From Deltaproteobacteria bacterium (GTDB lineage Bacteria; Desulfobacterota; Desulfuromonadia; Geobacterales; JAJYBI01): a stretch of 52,786 bases of DNA. The stretch covers positions 1 to 52,786 of the forward strand of contig JAJYBI010000025.1 in assembly GCA_021779095.1 (NCBI GenBank), in the 5' to 3' direction. The notes under the pieces were generated by a model. The model worked only from the letters and a program-made list of their open reading frames with translations. It was not told where the DNA came from and did no database searches. This document shows, one piece after another, positions 7,947 to 22,283 of the stretch (the first letter of the stretch is position 1; each line of letters begins with the position of its first letter). The translations under genes were made by a program, and so were the position numbers.

Positions 7947-9008
7947 ATGAAAAAGACGACACGGCAGATACGGATAGGCAATGTGAAGATCGGTGGCGGC
8001 GCTCCCTGCTCGGTGCAGTCCATGACCAGCACGGACACGCGGGACGTGGCGGCGACCGTCGCCCAGATCGGCCGGCTGGCCGAGGCGGGGTGCGAGCTGG
8101 TGCGGTGCGCGGTGCTGGATATGGACGCCGCGAAGGCGCTGGGGCAGGTGAAAGAGCAGAGCCCGATTCCGGTCATCGCCGACATCCACTTCGACTACAA
8201 GCTGGCGCTCACGGTGCTGGAAGGCGGCATCGATGGCCTGCGGCTCAACCCGGGGAACATCGGCGAGCGGTGGAAGGTAGAAGAGGTCGTGAAGGCGGCG
8301 CGGGAACGGCTGGTGCCGATCCGCATCGGTGTCAACGCCGGCTCCCTGGAAAAGGAGCTGCTCGCCAAGCACGGCCACCCGACCGCCGCGGCGATGGTGG
8401 AGTCGGCGCTCGGCCATGTGCGGATACTGGAGGAGATCGGCTACGACCAGATCAAGATCTCCCTCAAGGCGTCCGACGTGATGAAGACCGTGGAGGCGTA
8501 CCGGCTTCTGTCCGACGCGGTGGACTACCCGCTGCACATCGGCATCACCGAGGCGGGAACGGTCTTCTCCGGCACCATCAAGTCGTCCGTAGGGCTGGGG
8601 ATACTCCTGGCCGACGGCATCGGCGATACCATGCGCGTGTCGCTGACCTCCGACCCGGTGGACGAGATCCGGGTCGGTTTCGAGATCCTCAAGTGTCTCG
8701 GCCTGCGCAGTCACGGCATCAACTTCGTCTCCTGCCCCACCTGCGGCCGCTGCCAGATCAACCTGATCGGCGTGGCGGAGGAGGTGGAGCGGCGGCTGCG
8801 GGGGATTGACTCCCCGCTCACCGTGGCGGTCATGGGGTGCGTGGTGAACGGCCCCGGCGAGGCGCGGGAAGCGGACGTGGGGATCGCCGGCGGCAAGGGG
8901 GAAGGGCTTCTGTTCCGCAACGGCGAGATCGTCCGCAAGGTGAAAGAAGACGAGATGGCCGACGCGCTTGTTGCAGAAGTTGAAAAAATCGTGAAGCAAG
9001 ATGGTTAA
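7947..9008 (+). CDS. ispG: (E)-4-hydroxy-3-methylbut-2-enyl-diphosphate synthase (GcpE)
   Basis: The enzyme has 353 residues and performs the penultimate step of the non-mevalonate isoprenoid pathway, reducing MEcPP to HMBPP. The N-terminal TIM-barrel motifs GGGAPCSVQSMTSTDT and GADIHFDYKLAL-like stretches are visible. The C-terminal reductase part has the 4Fe-4S ligands in SCPTCGRC plus a third Cys in MGCVVNGPGEA. The start at ATG 7947 fits the family N-terminus (MKKTTRQIRIGNVKIGGG); the frame extends upstream to 7845 without homology. It is divergent from rlmD and followed after a hairpin repeat by proS. Confidence 0.95.
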   Translation: MKKTTRQIRIGNVKIGGGAPCSVQSMTSTDTRDVAATVAQIGRLAEAGCELVRCAVLDMDAAKALGQVKEQSPIPVIADIHFDYKLALTVLEGGIDGLRLNPGNIGERWKVEEVVKAARERLVPIRIGVNAGSLEKELLAKHGHPTAAAMVESALGHVRILEEIGYDQIKISLKASDVMKTVEAYRLLSDAVDYPLHIGITEAGTVFSGTIKSSVGLGILLADGIGDTMRVSLTSDPVDEIRVGFEILKCLGLRSHGINFVSCPTCGRCQINLIGVAEEVERRLRGIDSPLTVAVMGCVVNGPGEAREADVGIAGGKGEGLLFRNGEIVRKVKEDEMADALVAEVEKIVKQDG

Positions 9009-9014
9009 GGGATG

Positions 9015-9092
9015 AATTATGAAGTATGAATTATGAAAGAAAGGCCTTGGCTGCCGCTCTTTTTCATCCTTCATACTTAATCCTTCATAATT
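9015..9092. repeat. Long imperfect inverted repeat between ispG and proS
   Basis: The left arm begins AATTATGAAGTATGAATTAT and the right arm ends CTTCATAATT. Both arms are built from ATGAAGTATGAA-like units and fold into one long A/T-rich hairpin. It is one of five dissimilar hairpins at successive gene junctions here. Confidence 0.75.
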
Positions 9093-9113
9093 TTAGATAA
9101 TTGAGGTTTATTG

Positions 9114-10823
9114 ATGCGTTACTCCGAATACTTTATACCGACACTCAAAGAAACCCCCGCCGATGCGGAGGTGATTTCCCACCAGCTGATGCTGCGGGCG
9201 GGGATGATCAGGAAACTCGCCGCGGGGATCTACAACTACCTGCCGCTGGGACTCCGTTCCATCCGCAAGGTGGAGAACATCGTCCGCGAGGAGATGAACC
9301 GTGCCGGGGCCATCGAGCTCCTCATGCCGATGGTGACCCCCGCCGAGCTCTGGCAGGAGTCGGGGCGCTGGGAGAAGTACGGCCCGGAACTGCGCCGCAT
9401 CAAGGACCGCAAAGAAGCGGAGTTCTGCCTCGGACCGACCCACGAGGAGGTCGTCACCGACATCGTGCGCCGCGAGGTGCGCAGCTACCGGCAGATGCCG
9501 CTCAACCTGTACCAGGTGCAGACCAAGTTCCGCGACGAGATCCGGCCGCGCTTCGGCCTCATGCGGGGCCGCGAGTTCATCATGAAGGACGCCTACTCCT
9601 TCGACGTGGACAGTAGCGCCGCCGACATCTCCTACGACAAGATGTACCAGGCGTACCGCCGGATCTTCCAGCGGTGCGGCCTCAACTTCCGGGCGGTGGA
9701 GGCGGACACCGGCTCCATCGGCGGAACCGCCTCCCACGAGTTCATGGTGCTGGCGGAGTCGGGCGAGGACGCCATCGTCTCCTGCTCCGCCTGCGAGTAC
9801 GCCGCCAACGTGGAAAAGGCCGAATCGCCCGTGAAGGGTGGTACGGAGCACGCCGAACCGCGGCCGCTGGAGAAGGTGGCGACGCCGGAGAAGCGGACCA
9901 TCGAGGAGGTGGCCGAGTTTCTCGGCGTGCCGAAGGCGGCCATGGTGAAGACCCTCGTGCTCTCGGCCGACGGCGAGCCGGTGGTGGCGCTTCTGCGGGG
10001 CGACCACGACCTGAACGAGATCAAGCTGCAGCATCTGCTGGGGTGCGACACCCTGGAGATGGCCGGCGACGAGATCGTCACCAAGGTCACCGGGGCGCCC
10101 GTCGGTTTCGCCGGTCCGGTGGGGCTGAAGGTGAAGATCGTCGCCGATCTGGCGGTGCAGGTGTTGCGCAACTTCGTCACCGGCGGCAATGCGAAGGACC
10201 TGCACCTGAAGAACGTGAACCTGGACCGGGACTGTCATGTCGGTATCTTCGCCGACATCCGCAACGTGGTGCACGGCGACCCCTGTCCCCGCTGCAGCGG
10301 CGGCACCCTGGAGATGTGGCGCGGTATCGAGGTGGGACACGTCTTCAAGCTCGGCACCAGGTACTCCGAGGCGCTGCACGCCACCTACCTGGACGCGGAC
10401 GGCAAGGAGCAGACCGTCTTCATGGGATGCTACGGCATCGGCATCGGCCGGACCGTGGCCGCCGCCATCGAGCAGAACCACGACGACAACGGGATCATCT
10501 TCCCGCTCCCCATCGCCCCGTTCCACTGCATCATCTCCGCCCTCAACATGAAGGAGGAGGCGGTGAAAGAGGCGTCCGAGACGATCTACCAGCAGCTTTC
10601 CGAGGCCGGCGTCGAGGTGCTGCTGGACGACCGGGACGAGCGCCCCGGCTTCAAGTTCAAGGACGCTGACTTGATCGGCATTCCCTTGCGGATCGTGGTG
10701 GGGAGCAAGAACCTGGCGGACGGCAAGGTGGAACTGAAGGAACGCCGGTCCGGCGAGGTGAGCCTCCTCCCCATAGACGAGGCGGTGGAGAAAGTGAAGG
10801 CTGCCGTGGCGGTGGCGCTATGA
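9114..10823 (+). CDS. proS: Prolyl-tRNA synthetase, bacterial type with editing domain
   Basis: The enzyme has 569 residues and charges tRNA-Pro. It is a class II synthetase: motif 1 lies in the N-terminal third, motif 2 at [25 protein letters not shown], and motif 3 at [17 protein letters not shown] near residue 445. Between motifs 2 and 3 is the INS editing domain ([20 protein letters not shown] onward) that removes Ala-tRNA-Pro. The C-terminal anticodon-binding domain ([26 protein letters not shown]) follows. The start is ATG 9114 with GAGG seven bases upstream; a TTG three bases earlier is less likely. Its end overlaps pyrF by four bases, so the two are translationally coupled. Confidence 0.97.
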   Translation: MRYSEYFIPTLKETPADAEVISHQLMLRAGMIRKLAAGIYNYLPLGLRSIRKVENIVREEMNRAGAIELLMPMVTPAELWQESGRWEKYGPELRRIKDRKEAEFCLGPTHEEVVTDIVRREVRSYRQMPLNLYQVQTKFRDEIRPRFGLMRGREFIMKDAYSFDVDSSAADISYDKMYQAYRRIFQRCGLNFRAVEADTGSIGGTASHEFMVLAESGEDAIVSCSACEYAANVEKAESPVKGGTEHAEPRPLEKVATPEKRTIEEVAEFLGVPKAAMVKTLVLSADGEPVVALLRGDHDLNEIKLQHLLGCDTLEMAGDEIVTKVTGAPVGFAGPVGLKVKIVADLAVQVLRNFVTGGNAKDLHLKNVNLDRDCHVGIFADIRNVVHGDPCPRCSGGTLEMWRGIEVGHVFKLGTRYSEALHATYLDADGKEQTVFMGCYGIGIGRTVAAAIEQNHDDNGIIFPLPIAPFHCIISALNMKEEAVKEASETIYQQLSEAGVEVLLDDRDERPGFKFKDADLIGIPLRIVVGSKNLADGKVELKERRSGEVSLLPIDEAVEKVKAAVAVAL

Positions 10824-11539
10824 CCCGTGAAGAAGCGCGGGCGAAGATCATCTTCGCCCTCGATATCGATGACCTGGCCGAACTGGACCGCTGGGCGACG
10901 CTTCTCTCCGGCCACGTGGGGATGTTCAAGATCGGCAAGCAGCTCTTCACCGCCCACGGACCCGAGACGGTGCGCACGGTGCAGCGGCATGGCGGCGAGG
11001 TGTTCCTGGATCTCAAGTACCACGACATCCCCAACACGGTGGCCCAGGCCTCCCTGGAGGCGGCCCGCTTCGGGGTGAAGCTCTTCAACCTGCACGCCCT
11101 TGGCGGCTACGAGATGATGGCGACCACGGCCGAGAAGCTGCACAAGGAGTTTCCCAGCGCCGACCGGCCAAAGCTCCTGGCGGTGACGATCCTTACCTCC
11201 TCCACGGAGGAAACCCTCAAGGGAGTGGGGATCGACCGGCCGGTGGAGGAGATGGTGGTCCGGCTCGCGAAACTGGCGCAGGAGGCTGGCGTGGACGGCG
11301 TGGTGGCGTCGCCGCGGGAGGTGCCGCTCATCCGGGCTGCCTGCGGACCGGAGTTTCTCATCGTCACCCCCGGCGTGCGACCCGCCTTCGCCGCAGCGGA
11401 CGACCAGAAGCGGATCATGACCCCGGCGGCGGCCGTGGCCGCCGGCGCCGACTATCTCGTCATCGGCCGACCCATCAGCGCCGCTCCCGATCCGCTCGCT
11501 GCAGCCGAGGCGATCATCGACGAGATCGTGGCGGGTTGA
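10820..11539 (+). CDS. pyrF: Orotidine 5'-phosphate decarboxylase
   Basis: The enzyme has 239 residues, a typical length, and makes UMP from OMP in the last step of de novo pyrimidine synthesis. The catalytic Lys-Asp cluster is in [13 protein letters not shown] (about residues 56-68). The phosphate-binding loops TPGVRPA and [10 protein letters not shown] are near the C-terminus. It starts with an ATGA overlap onto the proS stop. It belongs functionally with the pyr genes downstream, from which rlmB and a separate promoter divide it. Confidence 0.97.
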   Translation: MTREEARAKIIFALDIDDLAELDRWATLLSGHVGMFKIGKQLFTAHGPETVRTVQRHGGEVFLDLKYHDIPNTVAQASLEAARFGVKLFNLHALGGYEMMATTAEKLHKEFPSADRPKLLAVTILTSSTEETLKGVGIDRPVEEMVVRLAKLAQEAGVDGVVASPREVPLIRAACGPEFLIVTPGVRPAFAAADDQKRIMTPAAAVAAGADYLVIGRPISAAPDPLAAAEAIIDEIVAG

Positions 11540-11560
11540 TCCAACTACAAAACAAATCAC

Positions 11561-11644
11561 TTACAGGGATATTCAGGATAGTCAGGATATTTCAAATCAA
11601 AATCGGTTTGGATTGTGATCCTGAATATCCTGATTATCCCTGTG
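11561..11644. repeat. Long imperfect inverted repeat between pyrF and rlmB
   Basis: The left arm TTACAGGGATATTCAGGATA pairs with the right arm ATCCTGATTATCCCTGTGA. Each arm holds tandem TCAGGATA units. The sequence is unrelated to the hairpins at the neighbouring junctions. Confidence 0.75.
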
Positions 11645-11663
11645 AATTGCCTTGAGGTATTCA

Positions 11664-12398
11664 GTGAAAGACGACATGATCTACGGCATGAACCCGGTTC
11701 TGGAGGCTCTTCGCGGCACGCGGAGGGCCTTCGAACTTTTCGTGGCCCGCAATCTCGCCGACCGGCGTCTGGAGAAGCTCTTGGCGCTGGCGAAGGAGAA
11801 GGGGGTGCCGGTCCGGCAGCGGGAAAAGGGGGACATCGCCCGGCTGTGCGGTACGGAGCACCACCAGGGGGTGGCGCTCAGGATGGAGCCGTTCGCCTAC
11901 GCCGACCTGCACGACCTGCTGGCGGCGACGACCGGCGGCAACGGCCTGATCCTCGTCCTGGACGGCATCCAGGACCCGCACAACCTGGGGGCGCTTATCC
12001 GCACCGCCGCCTGCGCCGGGGCGGCCGGGGTAGTGATCCCGAAGGACCGGGCGGTGGGGGTCACCCCCACGGTGGAGAAGGTCTCGGCGGGGGCGGCGGA
12101 GACCGTGCCGGTCGCCCAGGTGTCCAACATCGCCCAGGCGCTCGACCTCCTGAAGGAGCACGGCTTCTGGACCTACGGCCTGGCGGGCGAAGGTGCTGCG
12201 TCACTGTACGATCAGAATCTCATCGGCAACGTCGCCATCGTGGTCGGCGGCGAAGGGGAGGGGATACGGCCGCTCGTGAAGAAGGGGTGCGACGTGGTCG
12301 TCTCCATCCCGCTCTCCGGCGGGGTGAGTTCCCTGAACGCCTCCGTCGCCGGGGGAATCGCCCTGTTCGAGGTGGTGCGCCAGCGGCTGAAAAAATGA
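11664..12398 (+). CDS. rlmB: 23S rRNA (guanosine-2251-2'-O)-methyltransferase (SpoU/TrmH family)
   Basis: The protein has 244 residues. The N-terminal substrate-binding domain (IYGMNPVLEALRGTRRAFELFVAR) is followed by the knotted SPOUT domain. That domain has the three SpoU motifs: DGIQDPHNLGALIRTA (about 108-123), VVGGEGEGIRPLVKKGCD and IPLSGGVSSLNASVAGGIALFE. The start was set at GTG 11664, which has TTGAGG six bases upstream. An in-frame TTG at 11652 overlaps that ribosome site and is less likely. RlmB methylates the peptidyl-transferase P-loop guanosine; the position is assigned from family, not proven here. Confidence 0.93.
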   Translation: MKDDMIYGMNPVLEALRGTRRAFELFVARNLADRRLEKLLALAKEKGVPVRQREKGDIARLCGTEHHQGVALRMEPFAYADLHDLLAATTGGNGLILVLDGIQDPHNLGALIRTAACAGAAGVVIPKDRAVGVTPTVEKVSAGAAETVPVAQVSNIAQALDLLKEHGFWTYGLAGEGAASLYDQNLIGNVAIVVGGEGEGIRPLVKKGCDVVVSIPLSGGVSSLNASVAGGIALFEVVRQRLKK

Positions 12399-12410
12399 AG
12401 AAATTCTCCC

Positions 12411-12440
12411 TTGACGCGGGTTGGATAGCGGTGCTACAGT
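12411..12440 (+). promoter_or_regulatory. Sigma70-type promoter of the pyrR-pyrB transcript
   Basis: TTGACG (12411-12416), 18-bp spacer, TACAGT (12435-12440). The start point near 12447 gives a leader of about 170 nt before pyrR that contains the PyrR hairpin and a terminator. Confidence 0.6.
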
Positions 12441-12463
12441 GCCTCCGACAATTCGACGAACGG

Positions 12464-12496
12464 CCTTTTAATGTAACCCCGTGAGGTTAGCAAAGG
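12464..12496 (+). promoter_or_regulatory. PyrR-binding hairpin in the pyrR leader
   Basis: CCTTT (12464-12468) pairs with AAAGG (12492-12496), and inside it TAACC (12474-12478) pairs with GGTTA (12485-12489). The segment AACCCCGTGAGGTT (12475-12488) matches the known PyrR recognition consensus ARUCCNGNGAGGYU at all but one position. UMP-bound PyrR would stabilise this hairpin and favour the downstream terminator. Confidence 0.75.
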
Positions 12497-12529
12497 TGTT
12501 GAAAAGAGAACTCGCATAACGTGTATGAG

Positions 12530-12563
12530 AGCCTTTCCGCCTGTGGTGCGGGAAGGCTTTTTT
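12530..12563 (+). terminator. Attenuator terminator of the pyr leader
   Basis: AGCCTTTCCGC (12530-12540) pairs with GCGGGAAGGCT (12548-12558) with one G-T wobble, followed by six T. It lies between the PyrR hairpin and pyrR, the arrangement of PyrR-controlled attenuation. Confidence 0.85.
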
Positions 12564-12616
12564 GTGTTTGGTGTCGATCCGATGCGCTGCCCTTGACGGG
12601 CGGAAGGGAGGCAACA

Positions 12617-13153
12617 GTGGGAGTCGAAAAGACGGTGATTCTGGACGGGGTGGGGATCAAGCGGGCGCTGACCCGTATCGCCCACGAGATCCTCGAAAAG
12701 AACAAGGGGATCGAAGACCTGGCCCTGGTGGGGATCAGGACCGGCGGCGTGCACCTGGCCCACGAGCTGGCGGCCCGCCTGGCGGAGATCGAGGGAGAGA
12801 CCCTTCCCATCGGCGCTGTGGATATCACCCTGTACCGCGACGACATCAAGAGCCTCGCCCCCCACACCCCCGTCGGCAAGACGGACATCGGGTTTTCGCT
12901 TGAGGGAAAACGGGTCGTGCTCGTGGACGACGTGCTCTACACCGGCCGCACCATCCGGGCCGCCATGGACGCCCTCATGGACCACGGCCGGGCCAGTTCC
13001 ATCCAGCTGGCGGTGCTCATCGACCGCGGCCACCGGGAGCTGCCGATCCGGGCCGATTTCGTGGGGCGCAATGTCCCCACGAGTCAGAAGGAAAAGGTCC
13101 AGGTCCAGTTCGACGACAACAACCGGCCGGTCGAGGTCGTGCTCGAAAAGTAA
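12617..13153 (+). CDS. pyrR: PyrR bifunctional pyrimidine operon attenuator / uracil phosphoribosyltransferase
   Basis: The protein has 178 residues, matching the family. The PRPP-binding motif [17 protein letters not shown] (about residues 98-114) is intact. [13 protein letters not shown] and VDITLYRDD are the other phosphoribosyltransferase loops, and [21 protein letters not shown] is the diagnostic C-terminal PyrR segment. The start is GTG 12617 with GGGAGG five bases upstream; the open frame back to 12521 runs through the terminator and was excluded. PyrR binds pyr mRNA leaders with UMP or UTP, and a matching site is seen in its own leader. pyrB follows 27 nt later. Confidence 0.95.
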   Translation: MGVEKTVILDGVGIKRALTRIAHEILEKNKGIEDLALVGIRTGGVHLAHELAARLAEIEGETLPIGAVDITLYRDDIKSLAPHTPVGKTDIGFSLEGKRVVLVDDVLYTGRTIRAAMDALMDHGRASSIQLAVLIDRGHRELPIRADFVGRNVPTSQKEKVQVQFDDNNRPVEVVLEK

Positions 13154-13180
13154 TTCCATCACGGAGTCCAGGAGGGGGTA

Positions 13181-14110
<930 letters not shown>

Positions 14111-14156
14111 GACCAAATCTGCCACTGAAACACAGAGCAAGGCAGAAAGGCAATGG

Positions 14157-14267
14157 TACACGGAAAAGGCGGAAACATCGGATCCAGGCGGATTAAGCAA
14201 AATCTGAGTTCACAAGGAATATATAGTTTGATCCGCCGTTATCCGACTTTTCAGATGTGATCCGTGT
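14157..14267. repeat. Long imperfect inverted repeat between pyrB and pyrC
   Basis: The left arm (from ACACGG at 14157) carries CGGATCCAGGCGGAT and the right arm carries ATCCGCCGTTATCCG, ending CCGTGT at 14267. The rest of the 231-nt gap holds CACTGAAACACAGAG-type sequence and no gene. Confidence 0.65.
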
Positions 14268-14341
14268 CCCAGTAAGGTTTTGAGGTTCTCTCGGTGTCTT
14301 GCGGCAGGTTGTATGAATATTAATTCCTACGAGGTGACCAT

Positions 14342-15622
<1,281 letters not shown>

Positions 15623-15628
15623 AACCCG

Positions 15629-15723
15629 CCACGGAGACACAGCGTCACAGAGAGAACCAAGACAAAACTGTTGGACTTGTTTTTACAGGAAATGCATTGC
15701 TCTGTGCCTCCGTGTCTCTGTGG
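15629..15723. repeat. Long imperfect inverted repeat between pyrC and carA
   Basis: The left arm CCACGGAGACACAGCGTCAC and the right arm CTCTGTGCCTCCGTGTCTCT pair over about 25 bases. It has the CACAGAGACACGGAG flavour, different from the other junction hairpins. Confidence 0.75.
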
Positions 15724-15746
15724 AGGATTATCTTCAAGGAGTTGTC

Positions 15747-16871
15747 ATGAAAGCTGTTCTCGCGCTCGCCGACGGGCGCATCTTCCAGGGAAAAACCTTC
15801 GGCGCCACCGGCGAAGCCACCGGCGAGGTGGTCTTCAACACCGCCATGACCGGCTACCAGGAGGTCCTCACCGACCCGTCCTACAAGGGGCAGATGGTCA
15901 CCATGACCTACACCCAGGTCGGCAACACGGGGATCAACCCCGAGGACGTGGAGAGCAACCAGCTCTACCTCTCCGGGTTCATCGTCAAGGAGTATCTGGA
16001 TTGCTACTCTAACTGGCGCGCCACCATGAGCCTGGACGCCTACCTGAAGGAGAACGGCGTGGTGGGTATCCAGGGGCTCGACACCCGGGCGCTCACCCGG
16101 CACCTGCGGGACTTTGGCGCCCAGAACGGCATCATCTCCACGACCGACTTCGACCCGGAGAGTCTCTTGAAGAAGGTGCGGGCACTGCCGAGCATGGCCG
16201 GCCTCGACCTGGCCAGCGGTGTCTCCTGCGAGAAGCCGTACCACTGGACCGAGGGGCTGTGGGACCTGGAGGACGGCTATCCCCAGGTGGACCCGAAGAG
16301 CCTGAAGTACAAGGTCGTCGCCTATGACTTCGGCATCAAGCAGAACATCCTGCGCTGCCTCGTATCGGCGGGGTGCGACGTGACGGTGGTCCCGGCCACC
16401 TTCCCGGCAGAGGAGGCGCTCGCCATGCATCCCGACGGGATCTTCCTCAGTAACGGCCCCGGCGACCCGGAACCGCTGGTGCAGGTGCAGCAGGAGATCC
16501 GCACGTTCATCGGCAAGAAGCCGATCTTCGGCATCTGCCTCGGTCACCAGCTGCTGGGACTCGCTTTGGGAGGGAGGACGATGAAGCTTCCCTTCGGCAA
16601 CCACGGCTCCAACCTGCCGGTCATGGACATGTCCACCCACAAGGTGGAGATCACCGCCCAGAACCACGGGTTCGCCGTTGACCTGGAATCGCTCGGTGCC
16701 GCCGCCTGTCTCGGGCACGAGAACCTGAACGACCAGACGGTGGAGGGTATCCGTCACTGCGACCTCCCCATATTCTCCGTTCAGCACCATCCCGAGGCGT
16801 CGCCGGGACCGCACGATTCGCATTATCTGTTCGGGCGGTTCGTGGAAATGATGGAGAAACACAAGGCGTAA
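15747..16871 (+). CDS. carA: Carbamoyl-phosphate synthase small (glutaminase) subunit
   Basis: The subunit has 374 residues and supplies ammonia from glutamine to CarB. The N-terminal CPSase-specific domain ([30 protein letters not shown]) is followed by the class I amidotransferase domain. There the nucleophile Cys is in [13 protein letters not shown] and the catalytic His/Glu in [10 protein letters not shown]. The start at ATG 15747 has AAGGAG five bases upstream; an earlier in-frame start at 15720 is inside the repeat. Unusually, carA and carB are separated by two unrelated small genes. Confidence 0.97.
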   Translation: MKAVLALADGRIFQGKTFGATGEATGEVVFNTAMTGYQEVLTDPSYKGQMVTMTYTQVGNTGINPEDVESNQLYLSGFIVKEYLDCYSNWRATMSLDAYLKENGVVGIQGLDTRALTRHLRDFGAQNGIISTTDFDPESLLKKVRALPSMAGLDLASGVSCEKPYHWTEGLWDLEDGYPQVDPKSLKYKVVAYDFGIKQNILRCLVSAGCDVTVVPATFPAEEALAMHPDGIFLSNGPGDPEPLVQVQQEIRTFIGKKPIFGICLGHQLLGLALGGRTMKLPFGNHGSNLPVMDMSTHKVEITAQNHGFAVDLESLGAAACLGHENLNDQTVEGIRHCDLPIFSVQHHPEASPGPHDSHYLFGRFVEMMEKHKA

Positions 16872-16874
16872 GAA

Positions 16875-16928
16875 GTTAGACGTCAGACGTGAGACGTACT
16901 TCTCACATCTTACGTCTCACGTCTCACA
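16875..16928. repeat. Inverted repeat between carA and the radical SAM gene
   Basis: GTTAGACGTCAGACGTGAGACGT pairs with the rightward ACGTCTCACGTCTCAC. The arms are made of tandem GACGTGA units. This junction repeat is short and dense, occupying nearly the whole 63-nt gap. Confidence 0.75.
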
Positions 16929-16934
16929 GGTTTT

Positions 16935-17837
16935 ATGCATTACCTCGATCTCTACAACTCGGGTGAACTGCTCCGGCGGGTGAAGGCGGCCTATGAACGG
17001 CTGAATGCCTGCGACATCTGTCCCCACGATTGCCGGGTGAACCGGCTGAAGGGGGAGCTGGGCGTCTGCCGGGCTGGTGCACTGCCGCGCATCGCATCGG
17101 CGAACATCCACCGGGGCGAGGAGCCGCCCATCTCCGGCACCCGCGGTTCCGGGACGATCTTCTTCACCGGCTGCTCGCTCTCCTGCCGGTTCTGCCAGAA
17201 CTTTCCCATCAGCCAGCTGGGGAACGGCGAGGATCTGACGACGGCCGGGCTGGCGGGGAAGATGCTGCGGCTGCAGCGGCTCGGCGCACACAACATCAAC
17301 TTCGTCACGCCGACCCACTACCTGCCGCAGCTCCTGGCGGCCCTCTGGCTGGCGATCCCCCAGGGATTCACCCTGCCGATCGTCTGGAACTCCAGCGGTT
17401 ACGAGAAGGTGGAGCTGCTGCAGCTCCTGGACGGGATCGTGTCCGTCTACCTGCCGGACATGAAGTACGCGGGGGAGGAGCCGGCGATGCGGTTTTCCTC
17501 CGCCCCCGGCTACCGTGAGATAAACCGGGCAGCCGTCACCGAGATGCTCCGGCAGGTCGGTCATCTGCAGCTGGACGTGGACGGCATCGCCGTGCGGGGG
17601 CTCGTGATCCGGCATCTGGTACTGCCGGAGGGTAACGCCGGAACGCGTGAGACCCTCTCCTGGATCGCCGGACATCTCGGCAGCAAGACGCACATCTCGC
17701 TCATGAAGCAGTACTTTCCGGCCCATGAGGCGCAGGGAGTGCCGGGGATCCACCGCAAGATCACCGACGAGGAGTACGACGACGCGGTGGCCGCGCTGGA
17801 CGATGCAGGGCTGGAGAACGGCTGGGTGCAGGAGTGA
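16935..17837 (+). CDS. Radical SAM protein, PflX-like (COG1313 type)
   Basis: The protein has 300 residues. The radical SAM cluster motif CSLSCRFC (CxxxCxxC, about residues 79-86) follows the GTIFFTG strand. An N-terminal Cys set (CDICPHDCRVNRLKGELGVC) suggests an extra iron-sulfur or zinc site, as in PflX-like proteins and glycyl-radical-activase relatives. No glycyl radical enzyme is seen in the window, so the substrate is unknown. It sits between carA and carB, 97 nt before... its stop overlaps the possible GTG of the next gene, and the placement suggests co-transcription with car genes. A role in pyrimidine synthesis is not implied by the family. Confidence 0.85.
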   Translation: MHYLDLYNSGELLRRVKAAYERLNACDICPHDCRVNRLKGELGVCRAGALPRIASANIHRGEEPPISGTRGSGTIFFTGCSLSCRFCQNFPISQLGNGEDLTTAGLAGKMLRLQRLGAHNINFVTPTHYLPQLLAALWLAIPQGFTLPIVWNSSGYEKVELLQLLDGIVSVYLPDMKYAGEEPAMRFSSAPGYREINRAAVTEMLRQVGHLQLDVDGIAVRGLVIRHLVLPEGNAGTRETLSWIAGHLGSKTHISLMKQYFPAHEAQGVPGIHRKITDEEYDDAVAALDDAGLENGWVQE

Positions 17838-17845
17838 AGGTAATA

Positions 17846-18172
17846 ATGAGAACCATCTTCTTACTGGCCATCTCCAACGTCTTCATGACCTTCGCCTGGT
17901 ACGCGCACCTGAAGAACCTCCGATCCCGGCACTGGCTGGTGGCGGTGCTCGTCAGCTGGGGGATCGCCTTTTTCGAGTACCTGATACAGGTGCCGGCCAA
18001 CCGGATGGGGTACGGCAGGTTCAGTCTGGCCCAGCTGAAGATCATCCAGGAGGTGGTCACCCTGTCGGTCTTCGTGCCGTTCTCCGTCTGGTACATGGGG
18101 GTGCCGCTGAAGCTGGACTATCTCTGGGCAGCATGTTGTCTCGCCGGAGCCGTTTTCTTTATTTTTCGCTAG
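17846..18172 (+). CDS. DUF486 (DMT superfamily) small membrane protein
   Basis: The protein has 108 residues and about four membrane helices. The start was set at ATG 17846 because GAAGG lies five bases upstream; a GTG at 17834 overlapping the previous stop is possible. The sequence carries the family's strongest signatures: SNVFMTFAWYAHLK, SWGIAFFEYLIQVPANRMGYG and QLKIIQEVVTL. DUF486 proteins are related to half-size drug/metabolite transporters; their substrate is not known. It lies 26 nt before carB and could be co-expressed with it. Confidence 0.9.
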   Translation: MRTIFLLAISNVFMTFAWYAHLKNLRSRHWLVAVLVSWGIAFFEYLIQVPANRMGYGRFSLAQLKIIQEVVTLSVFVPFSVWYMGVPLKLDYLWAACCLAGAVFFIFR

Positions 18173-18198
18173 AGTGAAGCATCGTAAAGGAGCATGTA

Positions 18199-21447
<3,249 letters not shown>

Positions 21448-21473
21448 CCGGTACCAAACATACCAGACTCACA

Positions 21474-21500
21474 GCGGGGCAGCCGATCTGGCTGCCCTGC
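21474..21500 (+). terminator. Hairpin between carB and greA
   Basis: GCGGGGCAGCC (21474-21484) pairs with GGCTGCCCTGC (21490-21500) around a 5-nt loop, followed by ATGTTTATT. The T-run is weak, so partial termination or an mRNA-processing role is as likely as a full stop. Confidence 0.5.
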
Positions 21501-21525
21501 ATGTTTATTGAAGGAGCAGACGTAC

Positions 21526-22002
21526 ATGTCCCATTCCGTACCATTGACCAAAGAAAGTTACGAAGCGTTGCAGGAAGAACTGAAACGACTGATTCGCGAG
21601 GAACGTCCGCGGGTTATCCAGGATATCGCCGAGGCGCGCTCCCATGGCGACCTGTCGGAAAACGCCGAGTATGACGCCGCCAAGAACCGCCAGAGTTTCA
21701 TCGAGGGGCGAATCCAGGAACTGGGCGACAAACTGGCCCGTGCCTACGTGGTGGACCTCTCCAACCTGAAGCCGGACAAGGTCGTTTTCGGCGCCACGGT
21801 GACCCTGTACGATACCTCGGCGGACGAGGAGATCACCTACAAAATCGTCGGCGAGGACGAGGCGGACATCAAGCTGGGGAAGATCTCCTGCACCTCTCCC
21901 GTGGGGAAGGCGCTCATCGGTCACAAGCTGGACGATGCGGTGAAGGTGAAGGTGCCGTCCGGTACCAAGGAATACGAAGTCATCGATATCAAATACGTGT
22001 AA
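21526..22002 (+). CDS. greA: Transcription elongation factor GreA
   Basis: The factor has 158 residues, the usual size. The N-terminal coiled coil (SYEALQEELKRLIREERPRVIQDIAEARSHGDLSENAEYDAAK) carries the acidic tip DLSENAEYD, which coordinates Mg in the RNA polymerase secondary channel to rescue backtracked complexes. The C-terminal FKBP-like domain (FGATVTLYD to GKALIGHKLDDAVKVKVPSG) is complete. The start at ATG 21526 has AAGGAG upstream; the TTG at 21508 overlaps that site and was not used. The next gene follows 12 nt later. Confidence 0.97.
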   Translation: MSHSVPLTKESYEALQEELKRLIREERPRVIQDIAEARSHGDLSENAEYDAAKNRQSFIEGRIQELGDKLARAYVVDLSNLKPDKVVFGATVTLYDTSADEEITYKIVGEDEADIKLGKISCTSPVGKALIGHKLDDAVKVKVPSGTKEYEVIDIKYV

Positions 22003-22014
22003 CAAGGAGAGAGT

Positions 22015-22215
22015 ATGAGCCAGCAGGTTACAAAGGATATGACGTTCGCCCAGGTGATGCGCATGCACCCGGACGTGGTGAAGGTGCTCGCCAAGTACAA
22101 CCTGGGGTGCATCGGCTGCATGGGCGCCCAGAACGAGAGCCTGGAACAGGGGTGCAATGCCCACGGGCTGAAGGTGGACGACATCCTCCGGGACATCAAC
22201 GCGCTGTTCGCGTAA
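22015..22215 (+). CDS. Small DUF1858 redox-disulfide domain protein
   Basis: The protein has 66 residues and matches the DUF1858 / hybrid-cluster-protein-associated redox disulfide domain. It opens with KDMTFAQVMRMHPDVVKVLAKYNLGC, and a CIGC pair (CxxC) follows. A third Cys is in EQGCNAHG, and the helical end DDILRDINALF is typical. Such domains are thought to handle thiol or nitrosative chemistry next to hybrid cluster or ScdA/RIC-type proteins, none of which is in this window. A ribosome site AAGGAGAG precedes ATG 22015. It is co-directional with greA and ends at a clear terminator. Confidence 0.88.
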   Translation: MSQQVTKDMTFAQVMRMHPDVVKVLAKYNLGCIGCMGAQNESLEQGCNAHGLKVDDILRDINALFA

Positions 22216-22237
22216 TAAGATTCACCACAAATAATGC

Positions 22238-22269
22238 AAAAGCGGCGTCGATTACGGCGCCGCTTTTTT
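22238..22269 (+). terminator. Rho-independent terminator after greA and the small redox gene
   Basis: AAAGCGGCGT (22238-22247) pairs with CGCCGCTTT (22258-22266) and runs into a tract of seven T. The A-run before the stem makes it usable in both directions, serving the convergent ovoA as well. Confidence 0.85.
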
Positions 22270-22283
22270 TGCTCATTTTCAGG

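Noticed and set aside
9108..10526. Long minus-strand open frame opposite proS
   Set aside because: Antisense shadow of a clearly conserved gene, rich in His/Val/Asp from GC-rich codons, with no domain.
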